NCBI GenBank assembly: GCA_013360945.1 | Contig: JABWAQ010000027.1 | Span: forward strand, 1 to 37,031 | Length of the DNA stretch: 37,031 nucleotides | Direction: 5' to 3' | DNA from: Candidatus Brocadia sp. | GTDB lineage: Bacteria; Planctomycetota; Brocadiia; Brocadiales; Brocadiaceae | Part shown: positions 7,682 through 14,485 of the stretch, in pieces | Layout of the letters: each line of letters opens with the position of its first letter | How positions within the stretch are numbered: the stretch's first letter is position 1 | Notes under the pieces: generated by a model | Told to the model about the DNA's origin: nothing | What the model saw: the letters and a program-made list of their open reading frames with translations, nothing else | The model's database searches: none | Made by a program: the position numbers and the translations under genes

Positions 7682-8329
7682 TCAATCTTTTACAAACGAT
7701 ACCTTTTTAGCCCAAATGCTCTTAGGATAATCTTTTTTGATCTTCTTCCATGCTTTTAATAAAGCGTCCACGTTACGGGTAACCTTATATTCCGAAACGC
7801 CAAACCAATATTGCGCCTCCGGGGCGATATCGCTCTTGGGATATTTATCCACCACCAACTTTAATTGTACGCTGGCGCTCTTGTAATCCTGCTTTTCCAA
7901 CGACATAAAGCCTAATCCGAATTGCAATTGTGGAATAAATTCATCAGGGGGTAAGAACCCGCAGAAGCGATAATATTCGGTGCCCAGAGAATCCAAAATA
8001 ACGATGGTCGGCGTCCAAAACGCCCGGTATTTGCTCAGAAGGTCAGAACCACTTTGAACATTGATTTGTAAGGGAATGAAATTTTTATTGATGTAATCTG
8101 CTACTGCGGCATCAGGGTACGTCACGGCACCCAAGGTTTTGCAGCCTGTTCAGGTAGGTGCAAAGAAGTCCAGTAAGATAGACTTTCCCGCTGCTTTTGC
8201 CTTTACAATTACATCTTCAAGGTTTTTTTCCCACACAATGGATGACGGTACGTCTTTGGCGTTTGCGGCAAGTGTTACTGCGATGGACGCAAGTCCCAGA
8301 ATAAGACAGGATAAAATAGTTTTCACCAT
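7682..8329 (-). CDS. Exported thioredoxin-like protein with a predicted selenocysteine (UxxC) and a TPR-like tail
   Basis: From ATG 8329, preceded by GGAGG at 8336-8340, the frame encodes an N-terminal signal peptide (residues 1-24), the strand ILLDFFAPT and then an in-frame TGA at 8150-8152, followed by TGCKTL. The TGA falls at residue 60, exactly where the first Cys of the thioredoxin CxxC should be, giving UTGC with the partner Cys63. Downstream features continue the fold: AVTYPDAAVADYINKNFIPL, the cis-Pro loop WTPTIVILD, and a helical repeat (about 150-210; YPKSDIAPEAQYWFG). Total 215 residues. A hairpin 17 nt after the UGA is described separately. Reading the TGA as a nonsense mutation is the main alternative, but the position and intact flanks favour selenocysteine. 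It probably acts as a thiol oxidoreductase outside the cytoplasm. Confidence 0.75.
8115..8152 (-). promoter_or_regulatory. Candidate bacterial SECIS element after the UGA codon
   Basis: In the mRNA, 17 nt after the UGA, GGGUGC (8132-8127) pairs with GUACCC (8120-8115) as a six-base-pair stem with one G-U pair, closing the loop CGUGAC. Bacterial SECIS hairpins read by SelB lie within the coding sequence, with the apical loop about 16-37 nt after UGA and a G-U step in the loop. Both apply here. An alternative weaker fold pairs ACC with GGU. No folding program was run. Confidence 0.5.
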
Positions 8330-8624
8330 GACAATCCTCCTTTTTCAAAATGTGTCAGATAGATGAAAATACCTGGCGCGGCTATGCCGCAACCAAAACG
8401 ACCTTCCCTCTTCCCTCTTTCCTCTTCTCCGCAGGAAGGGGAAAGAAAGAAGGTATAATAAGTGTACCTTCATATTTCTCCTTCGCAAGGCGCCTGTTTC
8501 CCAACAGTTGAAGACAATCACCTCATTGGTAAAACTACCCATCAACTATCCGGCAGTCATCTGCGAACGTTGCCCAAAGATACGGGAAGCGACTCTTTTA
8601 CGTTATTCGCCATGCACGGCGTAG
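8330..8624. other. Intergenic region upstream of the Sec-thioredoxin gene
   Basis: About 295 bp between two minus-strand genes. It contains a small GCGGC..GCCGC hairpin and a pyrimidine-rich stretch followed by a purine-rich stretch (about 8400-8455) that could pair imperfectly. No convincing reading frame is seen, and no riboswitch that I can match to a consensus. Confidence 0.35.
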
Positions 8625-9314
8625 TCAGATCTTTATCCTTACTGCCCGGACATAGTGCCTGATGTTGTCGTCTGTATATGTGTAGTCGCAAAATCCGGGG
8701 CAGAACCAAACAACCCAGACCATGCCGTCCTTCCTGAAATCAGACGTCCATATCCTTTTCTGGCATGGGTCGAATACCGGATCTATGTGCAGATCAAAGG
8801 CTTTTTTCCCCGGTTCCATTAAAGAAATGACCTCCTCCAGGGTTGGCAGACGCCAGTCATTATAGCCTGCAAACTGTTCTTTATTCAGTGAGGAAATATA
8901 GTTCTTCACATCACGGTAGTTCATATCATTCCATGAACCCGCCTGCTGCCACATCAAACCGCTGACATGGTCATACACTATCTTTCCGTTTTTTTGCATT
9001 TCGTACTTATGAGAAACGCCATATCCGTCAGCATTCCTGCGTGAGTCAAACAACCTCTTTTCCCTCAGCATGCTTTGCACCACTTCAGGCGACAATACCT
9101 CTTCCGGTACAGCGCGCAATGCTGTTCCGGCAACCAATGCATATACCGAAGGGACGGTGCTCTCAGGTCCGGAAACAGCAGATCGATTATGGACTGTAAA
9201 TATTATCCCCCAACCGATTACTATGGAAAAAAGAATGCCGGGTGCGGAGAAAAATAGGCCTTTCTCAGACAGTTGCATGGTGTTAAAATAATTTATGTGC
9301 GGAATATTTTGCAT
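8625..9314 (-). CDS. Membrane-anchored DUF1566 (Lcl C-terminal-type) protein
   Basis: The protein has one hydrophobic helix (about 24-42 of the 229-residue frame), a linker, and a C-terminal DUF1566 domain. Typical features are VYDHVSGLMWQQAG, the repeated aromatic spacing, GYNDWRLPTLEEVISLME and IWTSDFRKDGMVWVVWF before RHYVRAVR. DUF1566/Lcl domains occur on surface or exported proteins, some implicated in adhesion; the biochemical role is unknown. Two starts are possible: ATG 9314 and ATG 9278 (MQLSEKG). Neither has a clear ribosome binding site; 9278 puts the hydrophobic helix nearer the N-terminus. Confidence 0.8.
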   Translation of the reverse strand: MQNIPHINYFNTMQLSEKGLFFSAPGILFSIVIGWGIIFTVHNRSAVSGPESTVPSVYALVAGTALRAVPEEVLSPEVVQSMLREKRLFDSRRNADGYGVSHKYEMQKNGKIVYDHVSGLMWQQAGSWNDMNYRDVKNYISSLNKEQFAGYNDWRLPTLEEVISLMEPGKKAFDLHIDPVFDPCQKRIWTSDFRKDGMVWVVWFCPGFCDYTYTDDNIRHYVRAVRIKI

Positions 9315-9424
9315 ATTTTTTTTGAAGGCATTATACCAAACGATTGGTTATTAGCCTATCACAAAATATTACACATTTCACGTGGAATTATGAATAGCTG
9401 CAAGAGGAGCATCAGGAAATGCAG

Positions 9425-9453
9425 TTGACAATTCTATCTACGGTACATATCAT
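9425..9453 (+). promoter_or_regulatory. Strong-looking sigma-70-type promoter before the peroxidase gene
   Basis: TTGACA at 9425-9430 and TATCAT at 9448-9453 with a 17-bp spacer: a perfect -35 box and a good -10 box. It points toward the peroxidase gene, with an untranslated leader of about 175 nt that would include the palindrome at 9490. Confidence 0.5.
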
Positions 9454-9489
9454 TTTAATAATTAGAAATTTCAAAGCAGCGATTGTAGC

Positions 9490-9506
9490 GCGACGAGGCT
9501 CGTCGC
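9490..9506. repeat. Perfect GCGACGAG-G-CTCGTCGC palindrome
   Basis: Eight-base arms around one base, inside a longer intergenic motif (GTAGCGCGACGAGGCTCGTC). Similar GCGACGAGG..CTCGTCGC motifs occur as dispersed intergenic repeats in many bacterial genomes. If transcribed it would form a stable hairpin in the peroxidase leader. Confidence 0.6.
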
Positions 9507-9635
9507 CCTGCAAATAAAAAGTCGCTGAAGGTCTATTTGATTTCATACAAGAGATACGTTAATAAACAATAGCAAGGTTTTTGTAAAAAAGTAAATAAAA
9601 AGCATACCTCAATCACGAACGAATAAAGAAGACAA

Positions 9636-10703
9636 ATGAAGACAGGGGAATTTATTGCGATAAGCTGTTTTATGGCCTTTATTGTTATCAATGGCGTGCT
9701 GCCAGCGCATACTCATGCCGGGGGTTTGATTGATATGGGCTATGGCAGCAGGGGTGGGAGTATGGGTGCCGGAGTGGCACGTTCACAAGAACTTATCCAG
9801 CCAATTCCCATCAGCTTTGATTACGACATCGCAAAGATAGAATTAGGAAAGAAATTGTTTTTTGAACCCAGATTGTCCAAATCCGGTTGGATCAGTTGTA
9901 ATTCCTGCCACAACCTCTCAGCGGGCGGAGCGGACAACTTGCCGAGTTCTATCGGTCATAAATGGCAGTTTGGTCCGATAAACGCACCTACCGTCCTCAA
10001 TGCAAAATTCAATCTGGCACAATTCTGGGATGGGCGTGCCAAGGACTTAAAAGAGCAGGCAAAAGGTCCCATAGCAAATCCCATGGAAATGGCTTCAAAC
10101 CATGAACTTGCCGTGAGTGTGTTGCAATCAATACCAGAATACGTGCAGTGGTTCAAAGAAGCGTACAGAGTCGAAAAAATTACCCTTGATAACGTTGCCG
10201 ACGCCATTGCAGCATTTGAAGAGACCTTAACGACACCAAACTCACGATTTGATTTATGGCTCAAAGGTTATAATAGGATTTCCCAAATAGAGCAGGAGGG
10301 ATATGATCTGTTCAAGAATAAAGGTTGTATAATCTGCCATAACGGTTTTGGTGCAGGAGGGACTTCCTTTCAGAAATTTGGAATTGCAAAACCGTATGAC
10401 AAAGACACACAGACCATCGGCAGGTACAACGTAACAAAAAACGAGAAAGATAAATACGTATTTAAAGTGCCGCTTCTCAGAAATATTGCTTTGACGGCTC
10501 CCTATTTCCACGACGGAAGCACATGGAGTTTGAGTGAGGCAGTAAAAATCATGTCGGAACATCAGCCAGGAGTAACACTTCCTGATACTGAAACGAACAA
10601 AATTGTTGCTTTTCTCCAAACATTGACCGGAGACCAACCTTCGATCATTGTTCCGACTCTGCCACCCTCAACTGCATTTACTCCAAAACCAAACCGGAAT
10701 TGA
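9636..10703 (+). CDS. Di-haem cytochrome c peroxidase (CcpA/MauG family)
   Basis: Bacterial di-haem peroxidases reduce hydrogen peroxide to water outside the cytoplasm using electrons from small cytochromes. The protein has a signal peptide (1-28), haem site one CNSCH at 88-92 and haem site two CIICH at 231-235. It also has the family stretches ELGKKLFFEPRLS, NAPTVLNAKFN, FWDGRAKDLKEQA and FKVPLLRNIALTAPYFHDG. The 355-residue length is normal. The translation start is preceded by AAAGAAGAC. It could protect against peroxide; MauG-type protein oxidation cannot be excluded from sequence alone. Its stop is only about 30 bp from the end of the convergent esterase gene. Confidence 0.94.
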   Translation: MKTGEFIAISCFMAFIVINGVLPAHTHAGGLIDMGYGSRGGSMGAGVARSQELIQPIPISFDYDIAKIELGKKLFFEPRLSKSGWISCNSCHNLSAGGADNLPSSIGHKWQFGPINAPTVLNAKFNLAQFWDGRAKDLKEQAKGPIANPMEMASNHELAVSVLQSIPEYVQWFKEAYRVEKITLDNVADAIAAFEETLTTPNSRFDLWLKGYNRISQIEQEGYDLFKNKGCIICHNGFGAGGTSFQKFGIAKPYDKDTQTIGRYNVTKNEKDKYVFKVPLLRNIALTAPYFHDGSTWSLSEAVKIMSEHQPGVTLPDTETNKIVAFLQTLTGDQPSIIVPTLPPSTAFTPKPNRN

Positions 10704-10735
10704 AGTTTTTATTGGTAATCGGAGACGACTTACTG

Positions 10736-11497
10736 CTAAAGCAAGAATTCTTTTATAGCATTGAAAACCACCTCTTTTTCAACATCGAACATTATGAGGT
10801 GGTGACTTCTCTCAAGCCATACCAATCGTTTGTTATGAGAACCAAGATGCTTCATCACATATCTCGCGCTAGCCGGTGCAGCAATCAGGTCTTTTTTTGA
10901 ATGGATAACGAGCGCTGCCGATTTTATTTCTTTCAATGGGGGTTTGATAACTTTGATTAGCTGTTTGATTTCGTGAAGGGTCTGTAATGGATAATGGCTG
11001 TTTATCGGCTGATACAAATATTCCGTATGCATCTCAGATTCAATATAACACCTCCTTTTCCGTGTCCTGACGCTTTTTAGAAAAATTTTGCAGACCCCGA
11101 TCAACGTATTTATCGGCAGGTATTCCCGAATCAAAAAGAGAGGCGTTCCCATAAGGATAATTTTCTCTATGGGATGATCCAAGGCCATCTGGAGTGTCAG
11201 TAATGCGCCCAATGAAAACCCAATGACTACCACCTCTTTGTGTCTCTTTTTTAACTGGTCATACTCGATTTCTACTTTTTTCTTCCAATCGTGAAGCGTG
11301 CTGAGTGCAAGGCCTTCGGTATCTCCACAATGACCTGGCAAAAGGATTCCCCTTGATGTAAAGCCCCACTTACATAAATCTTCTGCAAGTTCCCGCATCT
11401 GGATGGGGCCGCAGCCAAGTCCATGTACAAGCAGGCATGCCTCATTGCCATGGCCAAGCGTAAATTCTTCTCTGTATAAAGACAAATCGTCGATCAT
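10736..11497 (-). CDS. Alpha/beta-hydrolase, carboxylesterase or monoacylglycerol lipase type
   Basis: The 253-residue protein has the oxyanion-hole motif LVHGLGCGP near residue 23, the nucleophile elbow GFSLGA near 97, an acidic-residue loop HSKKDLIAAP and a final His in RSHHLIMFDVEKE. This is the Ser-Asp-His triad order of bacterial carboxylesterases such as Est30. No signal peptide is visible, so it probably acts in the cytoplasm. It lies about 40 bp downstream of the PlsC-type acyltransferase gene on the same strand, which suggests a shared lipid-related unit. The exact substrate cannot be told. Confidence 0.88.
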   Translation of the reverse strand: MIDDLSLYREEFTLGHGNEACLLVHGLGCGPIQMRELAEDLCKWGFTSRGILLPGHCGDTEGLALSTLHDWKKKVEIEYDQLKKRHKEVVVIGFSLGALLTLQMALDHPIEKIILMGTPLFLIREYLPINTLIGVCKIFLKSVRTRKRRCYIESEMHTEYLYQPINSHYPLQTLHEIKQLIKVIKPPLKEIKSAALVIHSKKDLIAAPASARYVMKHLGSHNKRLVWLERSHHLIMFDVEKEVVFNAIKEFLL

Positions 11498-11534
11498 TGA
11501 ATTGCCTATCGTAATCGCGCAAAATTCCTAAAAA

Positions 11535-12275
11535 TTATTTCGTTTGTTTGACAGAAAAAGATAATTCTTTAATTTGTTCCATAATTTGCCTTGTAATCTC
11601 CCCAACCCCTTCCTTTTTGGTATTCCTAAAATTTTCAAATCTCATAGGGTTACCGAGGATTATCTTTATTTTGGAAATTCCTGGTATTATTTTGCCCTTT
11701 GGCAATGCCTCGTAAGTGCCGGAAATAAATGCAGGAATGACGGGTGCGCCGCTTTTTATAACAAGAAAACCGATGCCTGGATTTCCTTCCTGAATACGGC
11801 CCTCACTGCTTACGCCTCCTTCAGGGAAGATGCCCAAAACGGAGTTCTTTTTTAATACTTCGAGACCTTCTCTCAATGCGGTTATGTTAGAACCTTTCTC
11901 TTTGACACAGATACAGCGCAAGAATTGGAATAACCGCTTTCCGCGACCCTCATAGTAGAGTTCCGTCATCATATAAAAAATGCGTCTTGGGAACATCGAC
12001 TGTAGAACGACGGGATCCATGTAACTGAAATGGTTTGCAGCCACAATAAGAGGCCCTTGATGCGGTATTCGACTCCTGTTTTCAACCTCGATAGAATAAA
12101 ATGCCTTTAATAAGAGAACACCTGTTGCCTTGAGCAAAAAGAAGAAACAGTTGTTCAGAAAATCACAGACGCGGGGATACATGCCATAAATAAATACCCA
12201 TATCAGATGATGAATCCCCTTAAATTCCCCTTTTCCAAAGGGGGATTTCGTGGGATTGGTTTGTTGATTATGCAT
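11535..12275 (-). CDS. plsC: 1-acyl-sn-glycerol-3-phosphate acyltransferase family protein (PlsC)
   Basis: PlsC-type enzymes add an acyl chain to lysophosphatidic acid or similar acceptors at the membrane. Key motifs are NHFSYMDP (HX4D catalytic box), FPEGGVSSEG (acceptor phosphate site) and PVIPAFISGTYE. The open frame starts at ATG 12275, but its first 30 codons contain a widespread intergenic repeat (12217-12256), so the true start may be ATG 12182 (MYPRVCDF), giving about 215 residues. Neither start has a clear ribosome binding site. Upstream is the UMF1-type transporter gene and downstream the esterase, all on the minus strand. Confidence 0.88.
   Translation of the reverse strand: MHNQQTNPTKSPFGKGEFKGIHHLIWVFIYGMYPRVCDFLNNCFFFLLKATGVLLLKAFYSIEVENRSRIPHQGPLIVAANHFSYMDPVVLQSMFPRRIFYMMTELYYEGRGKRLFQFLRCICVKEKGSNITALREGLEVLKKNSVLGIFPEGGVSSEGRIQEGNPGIGFLVIKSGAPVIPAFISGTYEALPKGKIIPGISKIKIILGNPMRFENFRNTKKEGVGEITRQIMEQIKELSFSVKQTK
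12217..12256. repeat. Dispersed inverted repeat (AAATTCCCC...GGGGGATTT type)
   Basis: AAATTCCCC at 12222-12230 faces GGGGGATTT at 12240-12248, with the loop TTTTCCAAA. This motif is a very common intergenic element in many bacterial genomes. Its presence inside the first codons of the PlsC frame argues that those codons are not translated, or are a late addition to the protein. Confidence 0.55.
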
Positions 12276-12373
12276 CTTTCGCTGCCAGTTCTATGGTATT
12301 CAACCTGATACTCCACCATGCCGCGAGAATGACGGCCGGAAAAATTTCCGTGCCCCGATTAATCAGCGGCTAT

Positions 12374-13678
12374 TTAAGACAAATATTTAGCCTCATCTCT
12401 TCCCTTATCCTCATGTACGAAATAGAATAGAGTTCCGCCTGCTATGAAGAAGAACGAAATCGATATGATGCCGGCCCGTGATGCAATATTACTACTGTAA
12501 CCCATAGATTTTACCAGTAGACCGACCCCTCCAATGAGAATTGGGCCGATAATAACTGAGAATTTGCCGAGCATATTATAAAAGCCAAAGTACTCAGCTG
12601 ATTTGCCGACAGGGATTATTTTTGCATAGTATGAGCGACTTAGCGCCTGAATGCCTCCCTGAACCAAACCAACGATAACGGCGAGGGCAAGAAACTCTTT
12701 TTTGCTTTGAATAAAGGCGCCCCAGACGGAAACAAACAGATAAACCGCAATGGCGATAAAAATGGCACGCCTGGCGCCTATCTTAGCCCCAAGATAACCA
12801 AATACTATAACGGCTGGAAAACCAACGAACTGGGTGACAAGCAATGCAATGATTAAGTCACCGTATTCGAAGCCAATGGAGATGCCATAATCCATCGCCA
12901 TGCGTATAATGGTACCCACACCATCAATATAGAGCCAGTAGGCGACAAGGAACAAGAAAATGGTTTTCAAGTGTTGTATCTTGTGAAAAGTCTCTTTTAT
13001 TTGAGCAAAACCCGCCTTCACCATGCTTATACCGGTAACCGAATCAGCTTTTTCATTTCTTGGCTCTTTCACAAAGAGGAATAACGGAACCGAAAAGACT
13101 GCCCACCAGATACCTACAGAGAGGAATGAGAATTTTACCGTTTCTCCGGCATCTGCAAATCCGAATGTTTCAGGACTGCGGGTCATCCATACATTTAGAG
13201 TGAAAAGTATACCGCCACCCAGATAACCCATAGAAAAACCCAAAGCGGAAACAAAATCTATCTTCTTCTCAGACGCAACACCAGTAATCAATGCGTCATA
13301 GAAAATGTTGCCTCCGGAGAACCCAATGGTTGCCAGGACATACAGCATGACAGCCATAGGCCAATTGCCCTTTGAAACCATGTATAGGCAAGAAGTCATC
13401 GCCACACCCATGTAAGCGAAAAAAAGAAGAAACTTCTTTTTTGATGTTCCTTTGTCGGCAATAGCACCCAATACAGGAGCTGACAGACCCACAGTAATGC
13501 CAGCAATAGAATTTGCAAGTCCCAATCTTGCGGTACTTACGACGGTGTCGGCGCCGGCGCTCCAGAATTGTTTAAAAAAAATCGGAAAAAATCCAGCCAT
13601 GATCGTTGTGGCAAAGGCCGAATTAGCCCAATCATACATGCCCCATCCGAAGATCGCTTTCCTGTCATCGCGTTGCAT
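12374..13678 (-). CDS. Major facilitator superfamily transporter, UMF1 (Atg22-like) type
   Basis: The 434-residue protein is strongly hydrophobic with about twelve membrane helices. Its N-terminus, KAIFGWGMYDWANSAFATT, is the hallmark of the UMF1 family related to yeast Atg22, a vacuolar amino-acid effluxer. Further support is LGAIADKGTSKKKFLLFFAY (MFS loop 2-3 motif), LGYLGGGILF and a late QALSRSYYAKIIP stretch typical of the family. The ORF ends about 100 bp before the PlsC frame opens. Substrate is unknown; amino acids or related metabolites are only a family-level guess. Confidence 0.9.
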   Translation of the reverse strand: MQRDDRKAIFGWGMYDWANSAFATTIMAGFFPIFFKQFWSAGADTVVSTARLGLANSIAGITVGLSAPVLGAIADKGTSKKKFLLFFAYMGVAMTSCLYMVSKGNWPMAVMLYVLATIGFSGGNIFYDALITGVASEKKIDFVSALGFSMGYLGGGILFTLNVWMTRSPETFGFADAGETVKFSFLSVGIWWAVFSVPLFLFVKEPRNEKADSVTGISMVKAGFAQIKETFHKIQHLKTIFLFLVAYWLYIDGVGTIIRMAMDYGISIGFEYGDLIIALLVTQFVGFPAVIVFGYLGAKIGARRAIFIAIAVYLFVSVWGAFIQSKKEFLALAVIVGLVQGGIQALSRSYYAKIIPVGKSAEYFGFYNMLGKFSVIIGPILIGGVGLLVKSMGYSSNIASRAGIISISFFFIAGGTLFYFVHEDKGRDEAKYLS

Positions 13679-13952
13679 TGGCTATTTCCACTGCGTTCTC
13701 ATAAAAAGTTCTGCCTTGTAATTACAAACAGTAAACACGATTTAACGAGAGATCAAAGGTGTTCGGGTGACCATTCTGAGGGCAATATGATTCATTTAAA
13801 AAAGGGAAACTTTATGATATGTAAAATATCACCCGGCGGATGGCTAAAGCAAGAAATTTTTTAATCCTTAATTCAGCGATAAAACAACATTCCTTTTTAA
13901 ACTAAAAGAACAGTGAGTGATTTAAAATTGATTTTTAACGATGATAAATTAT

Positions 13953-14000
13953 AACCTAAATCACGCATGACAAGGTGAAACCTTGTTGCGGGATTAGGTT
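13953..14000. repeat. Long imperfect hairpin with GGTGAAACC-type tip
   Basis: AACCTAAATC..CGCA..ACAAGG at 13953-13975 pairs with CCTTGT..TGCG..GATTAGGTT at 13981-14000, with only small bulges. The ends are AACCTAA/TTAGGTT. This is a REP- or MITE-end-like structure and it borders the IS1380-like relic, so it may be the element's end or an unrelated dispersed hairpin. Confidence 0.55.
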
Positions 14001-14015
14001 AGAAATGGTAGAATC

Positions 14016-14175
14016 CCCAAGAACACATTGAGAACTGCGCAGAGCGATATGTGGATGGACGTTGATTCAACAGTGTACGGGAGGCTATGGGAATCAGCAG
14101 GACGAGAAGGTGGGTTATAACCCCGAAAAGAAGGGACAGCATGCGTATCATCCCGTGATGGTATTTGTGCAGTGA
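14016..14175 (+). pseudogene. IS1380-type transposase remnant, frameshifted
   Basis: One frame reads MWMDVDSTVYGRLWESAGRE, then a shift of frame gives VGYNPEKKGQHAYHPVMVFVQ and a TGA at 14173-14175. The pattern LDxDST(V)...GYNPKKxGRxxYHPL is the core DDE region around the first catalytic Asp in IS1380/IS4-type transposases. About 50 of some 450 residues survive, so it is a dead fragment. The hairpin at 13953-14000 lies directly upstream. Confidence 0.6.
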
Positions 14176-14375
14176 GGAAGCTGATCAAAAAAAGAGCGGG
14201 GGTTGTTTTCTGTGTCGGTGTAAGGGCATTTCTGCACGGGTAATTTTTTGCCTTTGACTCCGGGTATTTTGGATGCTGAGGGCATGGCACAGGGGAATGG
14301 TATATCTCCTTCCCGGCTTCATATAATGTTACACTTTAGTTTTTTGAAAACGTTACATCTGCGGCTGAAATTGTC

Positions 14376-14404
14376 TTGCCAGTTAAAATTGTTTTTGCTA
14401 ACAT
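14376..14404 (+). promoter_or_regulatory. Candidate promoter for ppdK
   Basis: TTGCCA at 14376-14381 and TAACAT at 14399-14404 with a 17-bp spacer, about 80 bp before the ppdK start. Pattern match only. Confidence 0.3.
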
Positions 14405-14485
14405 AAGAAACCATTTTAACCACGTTTCAAATCGTATGTTGTTATCGGTGTTATAAAATTATTGTTGTGGAAAGGAGTAGTTTGA

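Larger units (their letters stand above)
9315..9635. other. Intergenic region with promoter and repeat pieces
   Basis: This 321-bp region separates the divergent DUF1566 and peroxidase genes. It contains a candidate promoter (9425-9453), a palindrome (9490-9506), and about 9519-9540 a piece (AAGTCGCTGAAGGTCTA) resembling one end of the dispersed repeat at 20007-20077. No coding sequence is seen. Confidence 0.5.
13679..14485. other. 807-bp intergenic region with hairpin, transposase relic and ppdK promoter
   Basis: It holds the hairpin at 13953-14000, the decayed transposase at 14016-14175 and a candidate promoter at 14376-14404. The remaining parts (13700-13950 and 14180-14370) contain no reading frame that I would defend. 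Confidence 0.5.

Noticed and set aside
8132-8134. TTG start giving a 150-residue thioredoxin-like protein without the active site
   Set aside because: The same frame extends through the TGA to an ATG with a perfect GGAGG and a signal peptide; a start in the middle of a thioredoxin fold makes no structural sense.
8480-8640. Possible c-di-GMP (GEMM) riboswitch on the minus strand before the Sec-thioredoxin gene
   Set aside because: A GATGACTGCCGG stretch recalls one arm, but the conserved GGGACGCAAAGC core is absent and the spacing does not fit.
13994-14290. 98-residue minus-strand open frame
   Set aside because: It is antisense to the IS1380-type relic and has no family features.
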